From the NCBI GenBank assembly GCA_015060105.1, contig SUZD01000002.1:62001-126000 (forward strand): 64,000 nucleotides of DNA, given 5' to 3'. Shown here in pieces: positions 35,425 through 43,730 of the stretch. A program made the translations under genes and the position numbers. How positions within the stretch are numbered: the stretch's first letter is position 1; every line of letters starts with the position of its first letter. Under the pieces are notes generated by a model, which ran no database searches, was not told the DNA's origin, and saw only the letters and a list, made by a program, of their open reading frames with translations. This DNA is from Rikenellaceae bacterium (lineage in GTDB: Bacteria > Bacteroidota > Bacteroidia > Bacteroidales > Rikenellaceae).

Positions 35425-37266
35425 TTATTTTGTACCCAACACGAATTTCTCGTAGTATTTAATATACGCTTCGTTCACAAGGCGATTGCCCCACGGTGTG
35501 GGATAATCTCCCGAGAAGTACCAATCTCCATCATTGCCTGCACAAGCTTCGGCCAAACCTTCGAGCGATTGATATACGATGCTTACCGAGCAATCAATAT
35601 CATCTGGCGTTACCATTGCTGCAATCTTACGAGTAATTTGGTCATCGCTAAAACGCGAATATATCTTCTTTACGAAATTCTGTTTGTAACATTCGCCACT
35701 GACAAGCGACTCTTTACACTCTTTGTAAACGGTGTCAATCAAATCTGCCTGACCCGACTCTCGGAGTAGTTCGATAGCTGCGTTGAAGGCGATAAACTCC
35801 TCCATACGCGACATATCGATTCCATAATAATCAGGATAACGCACTTGCGGAGCCGACGAAACGACAACAATTTTCAAAGGTTTAAGACGACCTATCATTT
35901 GGAGGATACTTTGACGAAGCGTTGTACCACGCACAATACTATCATCGATAACCACAACATTATCCACATTTGGAGTAATACAACCATAGGTCACATCATA
36001 GACGTGTGCAGCCATATCGTCGCGTGTTCCGCCTTGTGCAATAAAGGTACGAAGTTTAATATCCTTGATAGCAATCTTCTCGGAGCGGACTTTCGACTCC
36101 AAAATATTGCGAATAGCCACTTGATCGGTTTTATCGTTCAAAGCGAGAATCTTCGCCAATTTAATATCATTCAGATACTCGTCCAAGCCCTCCAACATAC
36201 CAAAGTACGACACCTCGGCAGTATTGGGGATAAACGAGAATACGGTGTGGTCAATATCGTAATCTACCTCTTGGAGAATCTTATCAACCAACAACTTTCC
36301 GAGCAGCTTACGCTCACGATAGATATCGGCATCACTTCCTCGACTGAAATAGATACGCTCAAACGAGCAAGGACGAGGGTTGATAGGCTCTTGAATTTGA
36401 CGCAACTGCACCTCGCCATTTTGTTTAATAAAGAGCGCCTGACCGGGTTGCAACTCGCGCACCGACTCATAGGGCACATTCATTGCGGTTTGAATTACCG
36501 CTCTTTCACTCGCAATCACCACTACATTTTCATCCATATAGTAATGAGCCGAGCGGATACCCCATGGGTCACGCATTGTAAAGCTATCACCACTACCGGT
36601 AACGCCCGTCATCACATATCCACCGTCCCAAGTCGAAGATGCGGCACGAAGAATAGGCTCAAAATCGATTTCATTCTCAACCTTGGCATTCAGTTCGTGA
36701 CTACGGTAGCCTTGTGCCGAATATTTATTATAGAGTTGTTCGCATTGTTGATCGAGCATATAGCCCAACTGTTCGAGCAGGACGTGCGAATCCGCGCTAT
36801 TACGAGGGTGCTGACCTTGTTGCACCAACTCCTCAAACACATTATCAACATTGGTATATCCGAAGTTTCCGGCAATACAGAGCGTACGACAACGCCAGTT
36901 ACTACGACGCAAAAATGGGTGAACATACGCCATTCCTCGTTGATTACCTGTCGCATATCGAAGGTGTCCCATATAGAGCTCCCCGATATAGGGTCGCATA
37001 GGATTAGTTTCACTTTCGCGTATAACGTCGAAAATAGCAGAGATAGCCCCACTGCCAAGGGCTCGTTCACGGGCAATATATTCACGGCCCGGATCGGCTT
37101 TCACTTTTACACAAACAACTCCGGCACCTTCTTGACCTCGATTGTGTTGTTTCTCCATCATCAGATAAAGTTTATTCAGGCCATAGTGGTCCGAAGCATA
37201 GGACGACAAGGGTTTAAGCAACCTAATTTGAACTATACCGCATTCGTGTTTAATTGCGTCGCTCAT
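35425..37266 (-). CDS. Amidophosphoribosyltransferase-like protein (PurF family, long form)
   Basis: The 613-residue product has an N-terminal class II glutaminase domain whose catalytic cysteine would be C9 (KHECGIVQI), with RGQEGAG and GHLRYATGN as glutaminase motifs, and a phosphoribosyltransferase domain with the PRPP loop VVVIDDSIVRGTT near residue 440. Purine-pathway PurF is usually near 470-510 residues with Cys almost at the N-terminus, so this is the longer variant with an eight-residue leader to be removed and extra C-terminal sequence. It starts the unit that continues into the NagB-like gene. It may be a paralogue with a role in amino-sugar or amide metabolism rather than the only PurF; that is inference. 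Confidence 0.8.
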   Translation of the reverse strand: MSDAIKHECGIVQIRLLKPLSSYASDHYGLNKLYLMMEKQHNRGQEGAGVVCVKVKADPGREYIARERALGSGAISAIFDVIRESETNPMRPYIGELYMGHLRYATGNQRGMAYVHPFLRRSNWRCRTLCIAGNFGYTNVDNVFEELVQQGQHPRNSADSHVLLEQLGYMLDQQCEQLYNKYSAQGYRSHELNAKVENEIDFEPILRAASSTWDGGYVMTGVTGSGDSFTMRDPWGIRSAHYYMDENVVVIASERAVIQTAMNVPYESVRELQPGQALFIKQNGEVQLRQIQEPINPRPCSFERIYFSRGSDADIYRERKLLGKLLVDKILQEVDYDIDHTVFSFIPNTAEVSYFGMLEGLDEYLNDIKLAKILALNDKTDQVAIRNILESKVRSEKIAIKDIKLRTFIAQGGTRDDMAAHVYDVTYGCITPNVDNVVVIDDSIVRGTTLRQSILQMIGRLKPLKIVVVSSAPQVRYPDYYGIDMSRMEEFIAFNAAIELLRESGQADLIDTVYKECKESLVSGECYKQNFVKKIYSRFSDDQITRKIAAMVTPDDIDCSVSIVYQSLEGLAEACAGNDGDWYFSGDYPTPWGNRLVNEAYIKYYEKFVLGTK

Positions 37267-37297
37267 AGTATTAATAAAAGTTTAGAGTTAATCAATG

Positions 37298-37305
37298 CAA
37301 ATGTA
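37298..37305 (-). promoter_or_regulatory. -7 promoter box of the PurF-like unit
   Basis: On the minus strand TACATTTG fits TAnnTTTG and lies 31 bases before ATG 37266. Confidence 0.6.
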
Positions 37306-37380
37306 GCAATTTTAGATGGATATTACGCACTCTTTCGACCTTTTATTTTATTTTTTTTGACAATAACGAAGAAATTCCCA

Positions 37381-37600
37381 AGTTATCTATCTGTTACAGC
37401 CACAAATACGCGCAAAATCTCACGACATTCGAAGTTTTCACAACCCCACCACCGACACCTTTCACAAGACAACCGCACTTTTTTAAGCACCTCCACAACC
37501 TTACAAACAAAAGTCAGCGCCATCAAGATGAACACTACAATAGTCCAAACCGCTCGACCCGAAATTCTACTCAACCACTCACACAAGCAAGGCTTACACA
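37381..37600. other. Gene-poor A/C-rich stretch with a weak minus-strand frame
   Basis: The interval 37267-37736 holds two promoters and this A/C-rich stretch. A minus-strand frame (37383-37625, TTG start) would give 80 residues with one hydrophobic segment (AVWTIVVFILMALTFVC) and seven cysteines. It has no family I know, no ATG and a base bias that alone makes such frames, so I leave it as a possible small membrane protein or decayed gene. It resembles in composition the stretch at 5221-5400. Confidence 0.3.
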
Positions 37601-37698
37601 AATAATACAAGAAAGAGGTTCGCAAAATAATCGCCTATATTATTTCGTTTTTTTTCAAAAAAAAGCGTGTTTCTCATTTTTTTATCAGTCATTTTTAT

Positions 37699-37706
37699 TA
37701 AATTTG
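37699..37706 (+). promoter_or_regulatory. -7 promoter box of the oxidoreductase gene
   Basis: TAAATTTG fits TAnnTTTG, 30 bases before ATG 37737. Its TTG could be mistaken for a start codon. Confidence 0.65.
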
Positions 37707-37736
37707 CGGTCAACTATTCGTAAACTACATAGTACT

Positions 37737-38999
37737 ATGTACACTTCATTCAGCAAATCAGGTATAGATCCTGTCAAGATTGCGGTCATAGGTGCCGGCA
37801 ACCGAGCACGTAAGTACTTGGAGTACGCCGTAATGCACCCTGACGAATTGAACATCGTTGCTATTGTCGATCCTGTTGAGATTCGTCTCGACCAACTTTC
37901 CGACAAGTTTAACATACCGAGCGAGAATCGTTTTCACGATTATCACGACTTTTTCAAGGCCAACCTTGACCTCGAAGCAGTTATGATTTGTACTCCCGAG
38001 GACAAACACTTCGAGCCTGCCATGATGGCCATCGACAAAGGATATAATATTCTGCTCGAAAAGCCCATCGCACAAACGCTCGAACAATGCGAAGCCATTG
38101 CCAATGGTGCTCGTGCCAAAAATTTGAAGGTAGGCGTATGTCACGTTTTGCGTTTCCACCCTTACTTCCTCAAAATTAAAGAGATTATCGATTCAGGCGA
38201 GCTTGGCTCCGTCATTTCGATTAACCATACTGCGGACATCAATCTCGACCGCGTAACACACGGCTTTGTGCGTGGCAGTTGGAGTCGCGCCGAGAGAACA
38301 AACCCGATGTTGATTTCGAAGTGTAGCCATGATATTGATTTGGCGTTGTGGATGGCTGGCTCGAAATGTAAGAAAGTCAGCTCTTTCGGTTCGTTGCGCT
38401 GGTTTAAGGCCGAGCACAAACCCAAAGGCGCTGCCGACCGTTGTATCCACTGTCCCGACAACATCGAGAGCAAATGCCCCTATTCAGCTATTGACCTCTA
38501 CAAAGTTCGCCGTGATTGGATTGCAAACTTCGACGTTCCCGAAGAGTCCACACTGGACGAAGTTTTGGATAAAGAGTTGGCACAAGGTCCCTATGGCCGT
38601 TGCGTATTCAGTTGCGATAACAACGTAACAGACCATCAGGTTGTAAACCTCGAAACCGAGAACGAGGTAACCGTTTCGTTCGCCATTAACGCATTCACTC
38701 TCAATGACTGCCGTTTCACACAAGTAAATCTTACTCACGGTGAAATTACCGGCGACGAGAAACGCCTTGTTGTTCGCAAGTTCCGCGAGCGCACAACCGA
38801 TACATACGATTTCAGTCACGTTGCTCACCTACCCTTCCACGGTGGCTCCGATTTGAAATTGGTTGCTGATTTCGTTAAGGCTTTGCGCGACCATTCTCAC
38901 AAGATGCGTACCGACATACACGATTCGCTCGAAAGCCATCGCGTATGCTACGCCGCCGAGGATAGCCGCTTGAACGGAACGACTATTATTTTGAAATAG
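37737..38999 (+). CDS. Gfo/Idh/MocA-family oxidoreductase
   Basis: The 420-residue protein has an N-terminal Rossmann NAD(P) fold (VKIAVIGAGNRARKYLEYA, residues 13-31), the EKPIAQTLEQCEAIANGA motif of the family near residue 105, and the usual alpha/beta C-terminal domain. A cysteine cluster DRCIHCPDNIESKCPY near 235-246 is present in one subgroup and may bind a metal. Substrates are sugars, inositols or their derivatives and cannot be told here. I used ATG 37737; an in-frame TTG at 37704 is part of the promoter box. It stands alone upstream of a hairpin and the tmRNA gene. Confidence 0.88.
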   Translation: MYTSFSKSGIDPVKIAVIGAGNRARKYLEYAVMHPDELNIVAIVDPVEIRLDQLSDKFNIPSENRFHDYHDFFKANLDLEAVMICTPEDKHFEPAMMAIDKGYNILLEKPIAQTLEQCEAIANGARAKNLKVGVCHVLRFHPYFLKIKEIIDSGELGSVISINHTADINLDRVTHGFVRGSWSRAERTNPMLISKCSHDIDLALWMAGSKCKKVSSFGSLRWFKAEHKPKGAADRCIHCPDNIESKCPYSAIDLYKVRRDWIANFDVPEESTLDEVLDKELAQGPYGRCVFSCDNNVTDHQVVNLETENEVTVSFAINAFTLNDCRFTQVNLTHGEITGDEKRLVVRKFRERTTDTYDFSHVAHLPFHGGSDLKLVADFVKALRDHSHKMRTDIHDSLESHRVCYAAEDSRLNGTTIILK

Positions 39000-39023
39000 A
39001 CCATACAAAGATAACATTCATGG

Positions 39024-39051
39024 AGCGCACTCGTTTTGCGGTGCGCTTTTT
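39024..39051 (+). terminator. Hairpin with T run after the oxidoreductase gene
   Basis: AGCGCAC pairs with GTGCGCT around TCGTTTTGCG, followed by TTTT. It lies between the oxidoreductase stop and the tmRNA gene. Flanking CATTCA and TGAATG could extend the fold. Confidence 0.7.
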
Positions 39052-39070
39052 GAATGTCAATAATACATTC

Positions 39071-39475
39071 AGGGGATGACCGGTTTTGACAGCAGGCAGA
39101 ATCTGATTGTAAGCACGTCGAGCGTTGTGTGGAGGTGCTCGTTAAAGTGAACACTCAAAAATTAACTGGCAATAATAGCTATGCACTCGCTGCGTAATTA
39201 TCCGAGATAATTACCTTTATCGCGCGACCCAAGGATGGTTGTGCGACGAGTATCCCGCCGAGGCTTTCCTCTTCTTAAAGCCAAAGCATACGGGGTATCA
39301 ATCATTTGAAGATAGTCTGCAAGGACGTTTCGACTTGTAGGCGAAATTTTAGAAACTGCGACTTATGGTTGGCGGCCGTCTGCCTGCCACAAGTAAGAGG
39401 ATGAAGTGACGGATAAACGTGTAGAAAGCATTTGGGTTCCTTGTTTGGACGAGGGTTCGACTCCCTCCATCTCCA
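39071..39475 (+). ncRNA. ssrA: Transfer-messenger RNA
   Basis: The 5' GGGGATG pairs with 3' CATCTCC (39468-39474, one G-U) to form the acceptor stem, with A39475 as discriminator. GAGGGTTCGACTCCCTC is the T arm. The resume codon is GGC 39168 and the tag reading frame 39168-39197 encodes GNNSYALAA before TAA. The LAA end is the degradation signal for ClpXP-type proteases. The next bases are CAA, so CCA is added after transcription. It rescues ribosomes stalled on broken mRNA together with SmpB. I see no TAnnTTTG box immediately upstream. Confidence 0.95.
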
Positions 39476-39486
39476 CAAGAAGCAAT

Positions 39487-39510
39487 AAAGGGCGGAAATT
39501 TCCGCCCTTT
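39487..39510. terminator. Bidirectional terminator between tmRNA and patatin genes
   Basis: AAAGGGCGGAAATTTCCGCCCTTT is a perfect 24-base palindrome (positions 39487-39510) followed by ATTTATT. It serves the tmRNA and the convergent patatin-like gene. Confidence 0.85.
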
Positions 39511-39515
39511 ATTTA

Positions 39516-40373
39516 TTACTTACCCAATGCCAACAACTTTGGATGTTCCGCCAAATATGCTTTCATCGCCTCGTAGCCAATACGATATATATCCTCGAAA
39601 TTGTCAAAGTCAAACGCTTTATACTGCTCATTCGCACGAGGTTCAACCAGATAATCACAAAGTTCACGGCCTTCTGTCGAGTTATTTTGCATCAGGGCGT
39701 GAAGCGTCGCCATTGCCACATCAAGTACGTTTTCAATCACAGGCTCGTGACTTTTATCGGGGTGCACATCAATACCAATGAGCACATCACACTCTTTACG
39801 TATTTCTCGTGCCGGCAAGTTATTCAGCACTCCGCCATCAACGTAGAAGTGTCCGTCTATCTCTATCGCCTCAAATACTCCCGGGATTGACGATGATGCC
39901 AAAACATAGTCAATGAGATGTCCTCCCGAACTTACCACCCTCTCCTCGCTATCTGTAATATCTGCGACACAGGCAAAGAACTTTTTGGGAAGCGAGTCAA
40001 ACGAGTCTGACACATAATGCTGCAATGTTTTACGCACGTTCGCGTGTGTTGCAAATCCCAAGCTTTTCTTGACTCTACCCGAGAAGTGCAGTATTCGTTT
40101 TCGGTCATTATACTTCTCTTTGAGAATGATATCGTGAATCTCCTGTGGCGTAATACCTTGTGCATACATCACTCCGACAAGAGCACCCATACTCGACCCC
40201 GCCACACAATCGGCTTCAATACCTTGTTCGTACAACGCTTGCAATGCACCGATATGAGCATATCCAAGTGCACCGCCTCCGCTCAATACAACACCGACAC
40301 GAGGCTTCGCCAACGCCACATTACATATAGACATAAGAATAACAGCTGATATTATAAAGACTCTTTTTAGCAT
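39516..40373 (-). CDS. Patatin-like phospholipase with signal peptide
   Basis: The 285-residue protein starts at ATG 40371-40373 with a signal peptide or anchor (MLKRVFIISAVILMSICNVALA). The patatin domain follows: the oxyanion loop SGGGALGYAH (residues 31-40), the nucleophile elbow GSSMG (Ser61 in the G-x-S-x-G pattern) and the catalytic aspartate in YVDGGVLNN near 183. Patatins hydrolyse lipid acyl chains. A signal peptide suggests periplasmic or outer-membrane action. Bases upstream of 40373 extend the frame by 27 residues of low-quality sequence and are excluded. It is the last gene before the tmRNA terminator. Confidence 0.88.
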   Translation of the reverse strand: MLKRVFIISAVILMSICNVALAKPRVGVVLSGGGALGYAHIGALQALYEQGIEADCVAGSSMGALVGVMYAQGITPQEIHDIILKEKYNDRKRILHFSGRVKKSLGFATHANVRKTLQHYVSDSFDSLPKKFFACVADITDSEERVVSSGGHLIDYVLASSSIPGVFEAIEIDGHFYVDGGVLNNLPAREIRKECDVLIGIDVHPDKSHEPVIENVLDVAMATLHALMQNNSTEGRELCDYLVEPRANEQYKAFDFDNFEDIYRIGYEAMKAYLAEHPKLLALGK

Positions 40374-40421
40374 AGCAGATACAGTTTCTTCAAAATTACA
40401 AAAAGTTTTCCAAAAAGTAGA

Positions 40422-40445
40422 GGCTGCTTTCAAAAAAAAGCAGCC
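40422..40445 (-). terminator. Terminator of the secreted hypothetical gene
   Basis: GGCTGCTTT pairs with AAAGCAGCC; on the minus strand it sits 24 bases after the stop. Confidence 0.7.
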
Positions 40446-40468
40446 CCAAACCATATATTCGATATTGT

Positions 40469-41080
40469 CTAACGATACATTTGAATTGTATTATACATCA
40501 ACTCCTTCTCCTCGTCAGTCATAGGGCTTTCGCGATAGAACACCAAATCGCCCTCCTTTGTGATAAACATCAACACGAACTTATTATTTACATCGGGCAA
40601 CCTCCACGCCTTTTTAAGACTATGGTCATTATCAGCGAAGTTGCGCGATGGCACATCTTTACCCAGCACCATTTTAACAACACTACGAATAAGACCCGAA
40701 GGGATTTTGGTATCGGCAAGATTCAACACAGCATATCCCTGAATCTCGGGGCTATATGTCTTACCCTCCCAGCCCAACTTGCCATCGGCTTTCAACTCTT
40801 TTTCGAGGTCGCGGTTTGCGCTCTCTTTGATATACGATTCGGGGTCCACATAGAACAAAAACATGTGTTTCGAACCAAAGTCGGGCAATGTCGAGGGATT
40901 ATTGCTGAGCGTTACGATTGTCGTATTTGTCAGACGATAGGGATTCTCGGGAGAAACGCTATACAAAAACTCGCGAGTAAGTGGCTCGTAGTCTAACTCC
41001 TTTTTTGCCGATTTTTTCTGCGCAGAAGCCGAAACTGCAAGCATTGTTGCCACAACAACCAAAATGTGCTTTATTTCCAT
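40469..41080 (-). CDS. Secreted hypothetical protein
   Basis: I do not recognise this 203-residue protein. ATG 41078-41080 starts a signal peptide (MEIKHILVVVATMLAVSASA, cleavage near AQ). The mature part is soluble, mixed alpha/beta, with a conserved-looking SPENPYRLTNTTIVTL segment and a YVDPESYIKES stretch, and ends in a helix (DEEKELMYNTIQMY). No enzyme motif is visible. It is probably periplasmic or attached outside. A TAAATTTG box 38 bases upstream and a downstream hairpin show it is a single-gene unit. Confidence 0.7.
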   Translation of the reverse strand: MEIKHILVVVATMLAVSASAQKKSAKKELDYEPLTREFLYSVSPENPYRLTNTTIVTLSNNPSTLPDFGSKHMFLFYVDPESYIKESANRDLEKELKADGKLGWEGKTYSPEIQGYAVLNLADTKIPSGLIRSVVKMVLGKDVPSRNFADNDHSLKKAWRLPDVNNKFVLMFITKEGDLVFYRESPMTDEEKELMYNTIQMYR

Positions 41081-41117
41081 TTTACAAAATTGCATTTAGT
41101 AAATTCCAAAAACAGCA

Positions 41118-41125
41118 CAAATTTA
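41118..41125 (-). promoter_or_regulatory. -7 promoter box of the secreted hypothetical gene
   Basis: On the minus strand TAAATTTG fits TAnnTTTG, 37 bases before the start codon. The remaining 41126-41332 interval shows nothing further. Confidence 0.55.
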
Positions 41126-41332
41126 GTACAAAAAAACGGGAAAACATAGCTTTAAGGCCGACAATAGCGCAAAATACAAGTTTCAGACTCGCAAATTCAT
41201 CTTTTTGGCGACAAAACGACCAATTCATTCGACAAAATTCAGAAAGTTGCCGCCCAATATACCACATTTATCGACGGAGCGAGATGCTTCACATCCTTCC
41301 TGCCAATCGCACAGAAAATGTTTGATTATTCT

Positions 41333-42886
41333 CTATTTGATTTGTCGCTTTATGGCTTCGGCAACGCGCTCGCCATCGAGTGCCGCCGAGATAATTCCAC
41401 CCGCATAGCCTGCGCCCTCGCCCGCAGGAAAGAGCATATCGACCGTTGGGTGCATAAGGCTCTCCTTATCTCGCGGAATACGAACAGGTGTCGAGGTGCG
41501 AGATTCCACACCGATAACAACCGCATCAGAGGTCACAAAGCCACGCATACGACGACCAAATGCCGAAATTCCACCACGCAAAGATGATGATATAAACTCG
41601 GGCATCCACTCATCAAGACGCGAACAAGTTATACCCGGAATGTATGATGTACGTGGCAGCGAACGACTCGCACGCCCAGCAACAAAATCACTCACTCGTT
41701 GAGCCGGAGCCACTTGACGATCACCACCATTAAGACGGGCTGCATGCTCGAAGCGTGTTTGGAACTCCAAGCCCGCCAGCACGCCATACTTCTCTTGCAG
41801 ATGAGCATAATCCTCGACACGCACCTCGGTAACGATTGCCGAGTTGGCATAAGGCGAACCTCGATGCGAAGGCGACATACCATTAACAACCGACTCCTCG
41901 GCAGATGTCATCGCAGGCACTATAAAGCCTCCGGGGCACATACAAAATGAATAAACACCACGCCCACCCACTTGATTAACAAGCGAGTATGCCGCTGCCG
42001 GCAGATATTCACCACGTTCGGGCATATGGTATTGAATGGAATCAATGAGTTGTTGCGGGTGCTCGATACGAACTCCCATTGCAAATGCTTTCGGTTCGAG
42101 CAACACCCCTTTGGCGTGCAGCATACGATAAATATCGCGCGCCGAGTGGCCCGTTGCAATTACAACAGCCGCCGCCTCAATGTCGGTACCCCCTACTCTC
42201 ACACCACACGCACGGCCATTGCGAATAATGATATCCGACACTCGACTATCGAAATAAATCGCGCCACCACACTCCACAATCTGTTTGCGAATAGCAGCTA
42301 TAATATACGGCAGTTTGTCGGTACCAATATGGGGGTGAGCATCATACAGGATTTCGGGAGAAGCTCCAAAATGTACCAATGTCTGCAATGCTTTATTATA
42401 ATCTCCGCGTTTCTTGGAGCGAGTAAACAGTTTACCATCGGAATAAGTACCAGCACCACCCTCACCAAAAGCGTAATTGGAGTCGGGATTTACATCGCCA
42501 CCTCGATTTATGGTAGCAATATCGGTCTTACGCGTCGAAACATCTTTACCGCGTTCAAACAAAATAGGTCGCAAGCCCAACTCGATTAGTCGCAAAGCAG
42601 CAAACAAACCCGCAGGGCCCGAGCCGATTATTGCTACAGGTGTTGCATGCTCGACATTGGGATAATCGAAATTCGGAGCTTCGGGCATAGGCTCTTCGTC
42701 AACAAACACCTCCAACGACAAATTCACCTTGACCGCCCTGTTGCGAGCGTCAATCGAGCGTTTGGTTACGCGAATCAGCGCAATCTGCGTATCGCTGATA
42801 CCCAATCGTCGTGCAGCAAGCGTGGTATAAAGTTTTGCATCGGCCGCCTGCTTGGGCGACAAAGTAAGTGTTACGGTGCGTGGCAT
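41333..42886 (-). CDS. FAD-dependent dehydrogenase (COG2509-like)
   Basis: The 517-residue protein has an FAD-binding GxGxxG motif AIIGSGPAGLFAALRLIELG near residue 88 and a second conserved VVIATGHSARDIY motif near 245. The GYAGGIISAALDG end closes the FAD site. Its N-terminal 70 residues form a separate alpha/beta domain seen in this uncharacterised dehydrogenase family. Substrate unknown; earlier annotations suggest a role in redox of small aromatics, but nothing in the sequence proves it. Its TAAATTTG promoter box lies 24 bases upstream, divergent from the GT2 gene. It ends without a strong hairpin. Confidence 0.82.
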   Translation of the reverse strand: MPRTVTLTLSPKQAADAKLYTTLAARRLGISDTQIALIRVTKRSIDARNRAVKVNLSLEVFVDEEPMPEAPNFDYPNVEHATPVAIIGSGPAGLFAALRLIELGLRPILFERGKDVSTRKTDIATINRGGDVNPDSNYAFGEGGAGTYSDGKLFTRSKKRGDYNKALQTLVHFGASPEILYDAHPHIGTDKLPYIIAAIRKQIVECGGAIYFDSRVSDIIIRNGRACGVRVGGTDIEAAAVVIATGHSARDIYRMLHAKGVLLEPKAFAMGVRIEHPQQLIDSIQYHMPERGEYLPAAAYSLVNQVGGRGVYSFCMCPGGFIVPAMTSAEESVVNGMSPSHRGSPYANSAIVTEVRVEDYAHLQEKYGVLAGLEFQTRFEHAARLNGGDRQVAPAQRVSDFVAGRASRSLPRTSYIPGITCSRLDEWMPEFISSSLRGGISAFGRRMRGFVTSDAVVIGVESRTSTPVRIPRDKESLMHPTVDMLFPAGEGAGYAGGIISAALDGERVAEAIKRQIK

Positions 42887-42909
42887 AGGCTATGCTTATT
42901 TTTTGAGCA

Positions 42910-42966
42910 CAAATTTACTCGCTTTTTTGCAGAAATTTGAATACTTCGACTATTTTGTTAATTTTG
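42910..42966. promoter_or_regulatory. Divergent -7 boxes of the FAD dehydrogenase and GT2 genes
   Basis: Minus-strand TAAATTTG (complement of 42910-42917) serves the dehydrogenase. Plus-strand TAATTTTG (42959-42966) lies 23 bases before the GT2 start. Confidence 0.6.
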
Positions 42967-42989
42967 TGGTGATAAAAACCGAAATAGCA

Positions 42990-43730
42990 ATGAACAAAGT
43001 TGTAATAATCCCGACATATAACGAGTGCGAAAACATCGAGGCCATGATTGACAAAGTAATGTCACTCGAAGAGCCGTTCGATGTTCTTATCATTGACGAC
43101 GGTTCGCCTGACGGCACTGCTCTTCTTGTCAAGAATAAGCAGCAAGAGTACCCCGAACGAGTACACCTCGTTGAGCGCAGTGGTAAACTCGGCCTTGGCA
43201 CCGCCTACATTGCTGGTTTCAAGTGGGCTTTGGAGCGTGATTACGACTATATTTTCGAGATGGATTGCGACTTTTCGCACAATCCCGACGACCTTATAAG
43301 ATTGTATGCACGGGCCGTTGAAGGTGCCGATGTGGTTGTTGGCTCGCGCTATGTTTCTGGTGTCAATGTTGTTAATTGGCCGATGTCACGACTGCTGATG
43401 TCGTACTTTGCATCGAAATATGTCCACACCGTTACCCGTATGCCTGTGCGCGATGCAACGGCAGGATTTGTATGCTACTCGCGTACAGTACTCGAAGCCC
43501 TCGACCTTGACAAAGTAAAGATGAAGGGATACGGTTTCCAAATCGAGATGAAATACTCGGCTTGGCGACTTGGATTCGACATAAGCGAGGTATCGATTGT
43601 TTTTGTCGATCGTACCAAAGGCACATCGAAAATGAGTAGTGGAATTTTCGGAGAGGCATTCTGGGGCGTACTCGGATTGCGTTTCCGTTGCATAAAACCC
43701 AAAAAAGATGGCACGAACACTAATAAATAA
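42990..43730 (+). CDS. Dolichol-phosphate-mannose-synthase-like glycosyltransferase (GT2)
   Basis: The 246-residue enzyme begins MNKVVIIPTYNECENIE at ATG 42990; the frame is open upstream but without family sequence. GT2 motifs are present: IIDDGSPDGT near residue 33 and the DxD-type metal site MDCDFSHNP near 91, then RMPVRDATAGFVCYSR. There are no C-terminal membrane helices, as in the soluble-type polyprenyl monophosphomannose synthases. It likely moves mannose (or glucose) to undecaprenyl phosphate for later envelope glycosylation. Its last 23 bases overlap the pyrC start. Confidence 0.88.
   Translation: MNKVVIIPTYNECENIEAMIDKVMSLEEPFDVLIIDDGSPDGTALLVKNKQQEYPERVHLVERSGKLGLGTAYIAGFKWALERDYDYIFEMDCDFSHNPDDLIRLYARAVEGADVVVGSRYVSGVNVVNWPMSRLLMSYFASKYVHTVTRMPVRDATAGFVCYSRTVLEALDLDKVKMKGYGFQIEMKYSAWRLGFDISEVSIVFVDRTKGTSKMSSGIFGEAFWGVLGLRFRCIKPKKDGTNTNK

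Noticed and set aside
33310-35769. 819-codon open frame opposite the NagB-like and neighbouring genes
   Set aside because: It crosses the ends of several real genes in antisense and shows no motif.
35845-37605. 586-codon open frame opposite the PurF-like gene
   Set aside because: Antisense shadow; His/Asn/Thr-rich with no domain.
37704-37739. TTG at 37704 as start of the oxidoreductase
   Set aside because: It is the last part of a TAAATTTG promoter box; ATG 37737 fits the family better.
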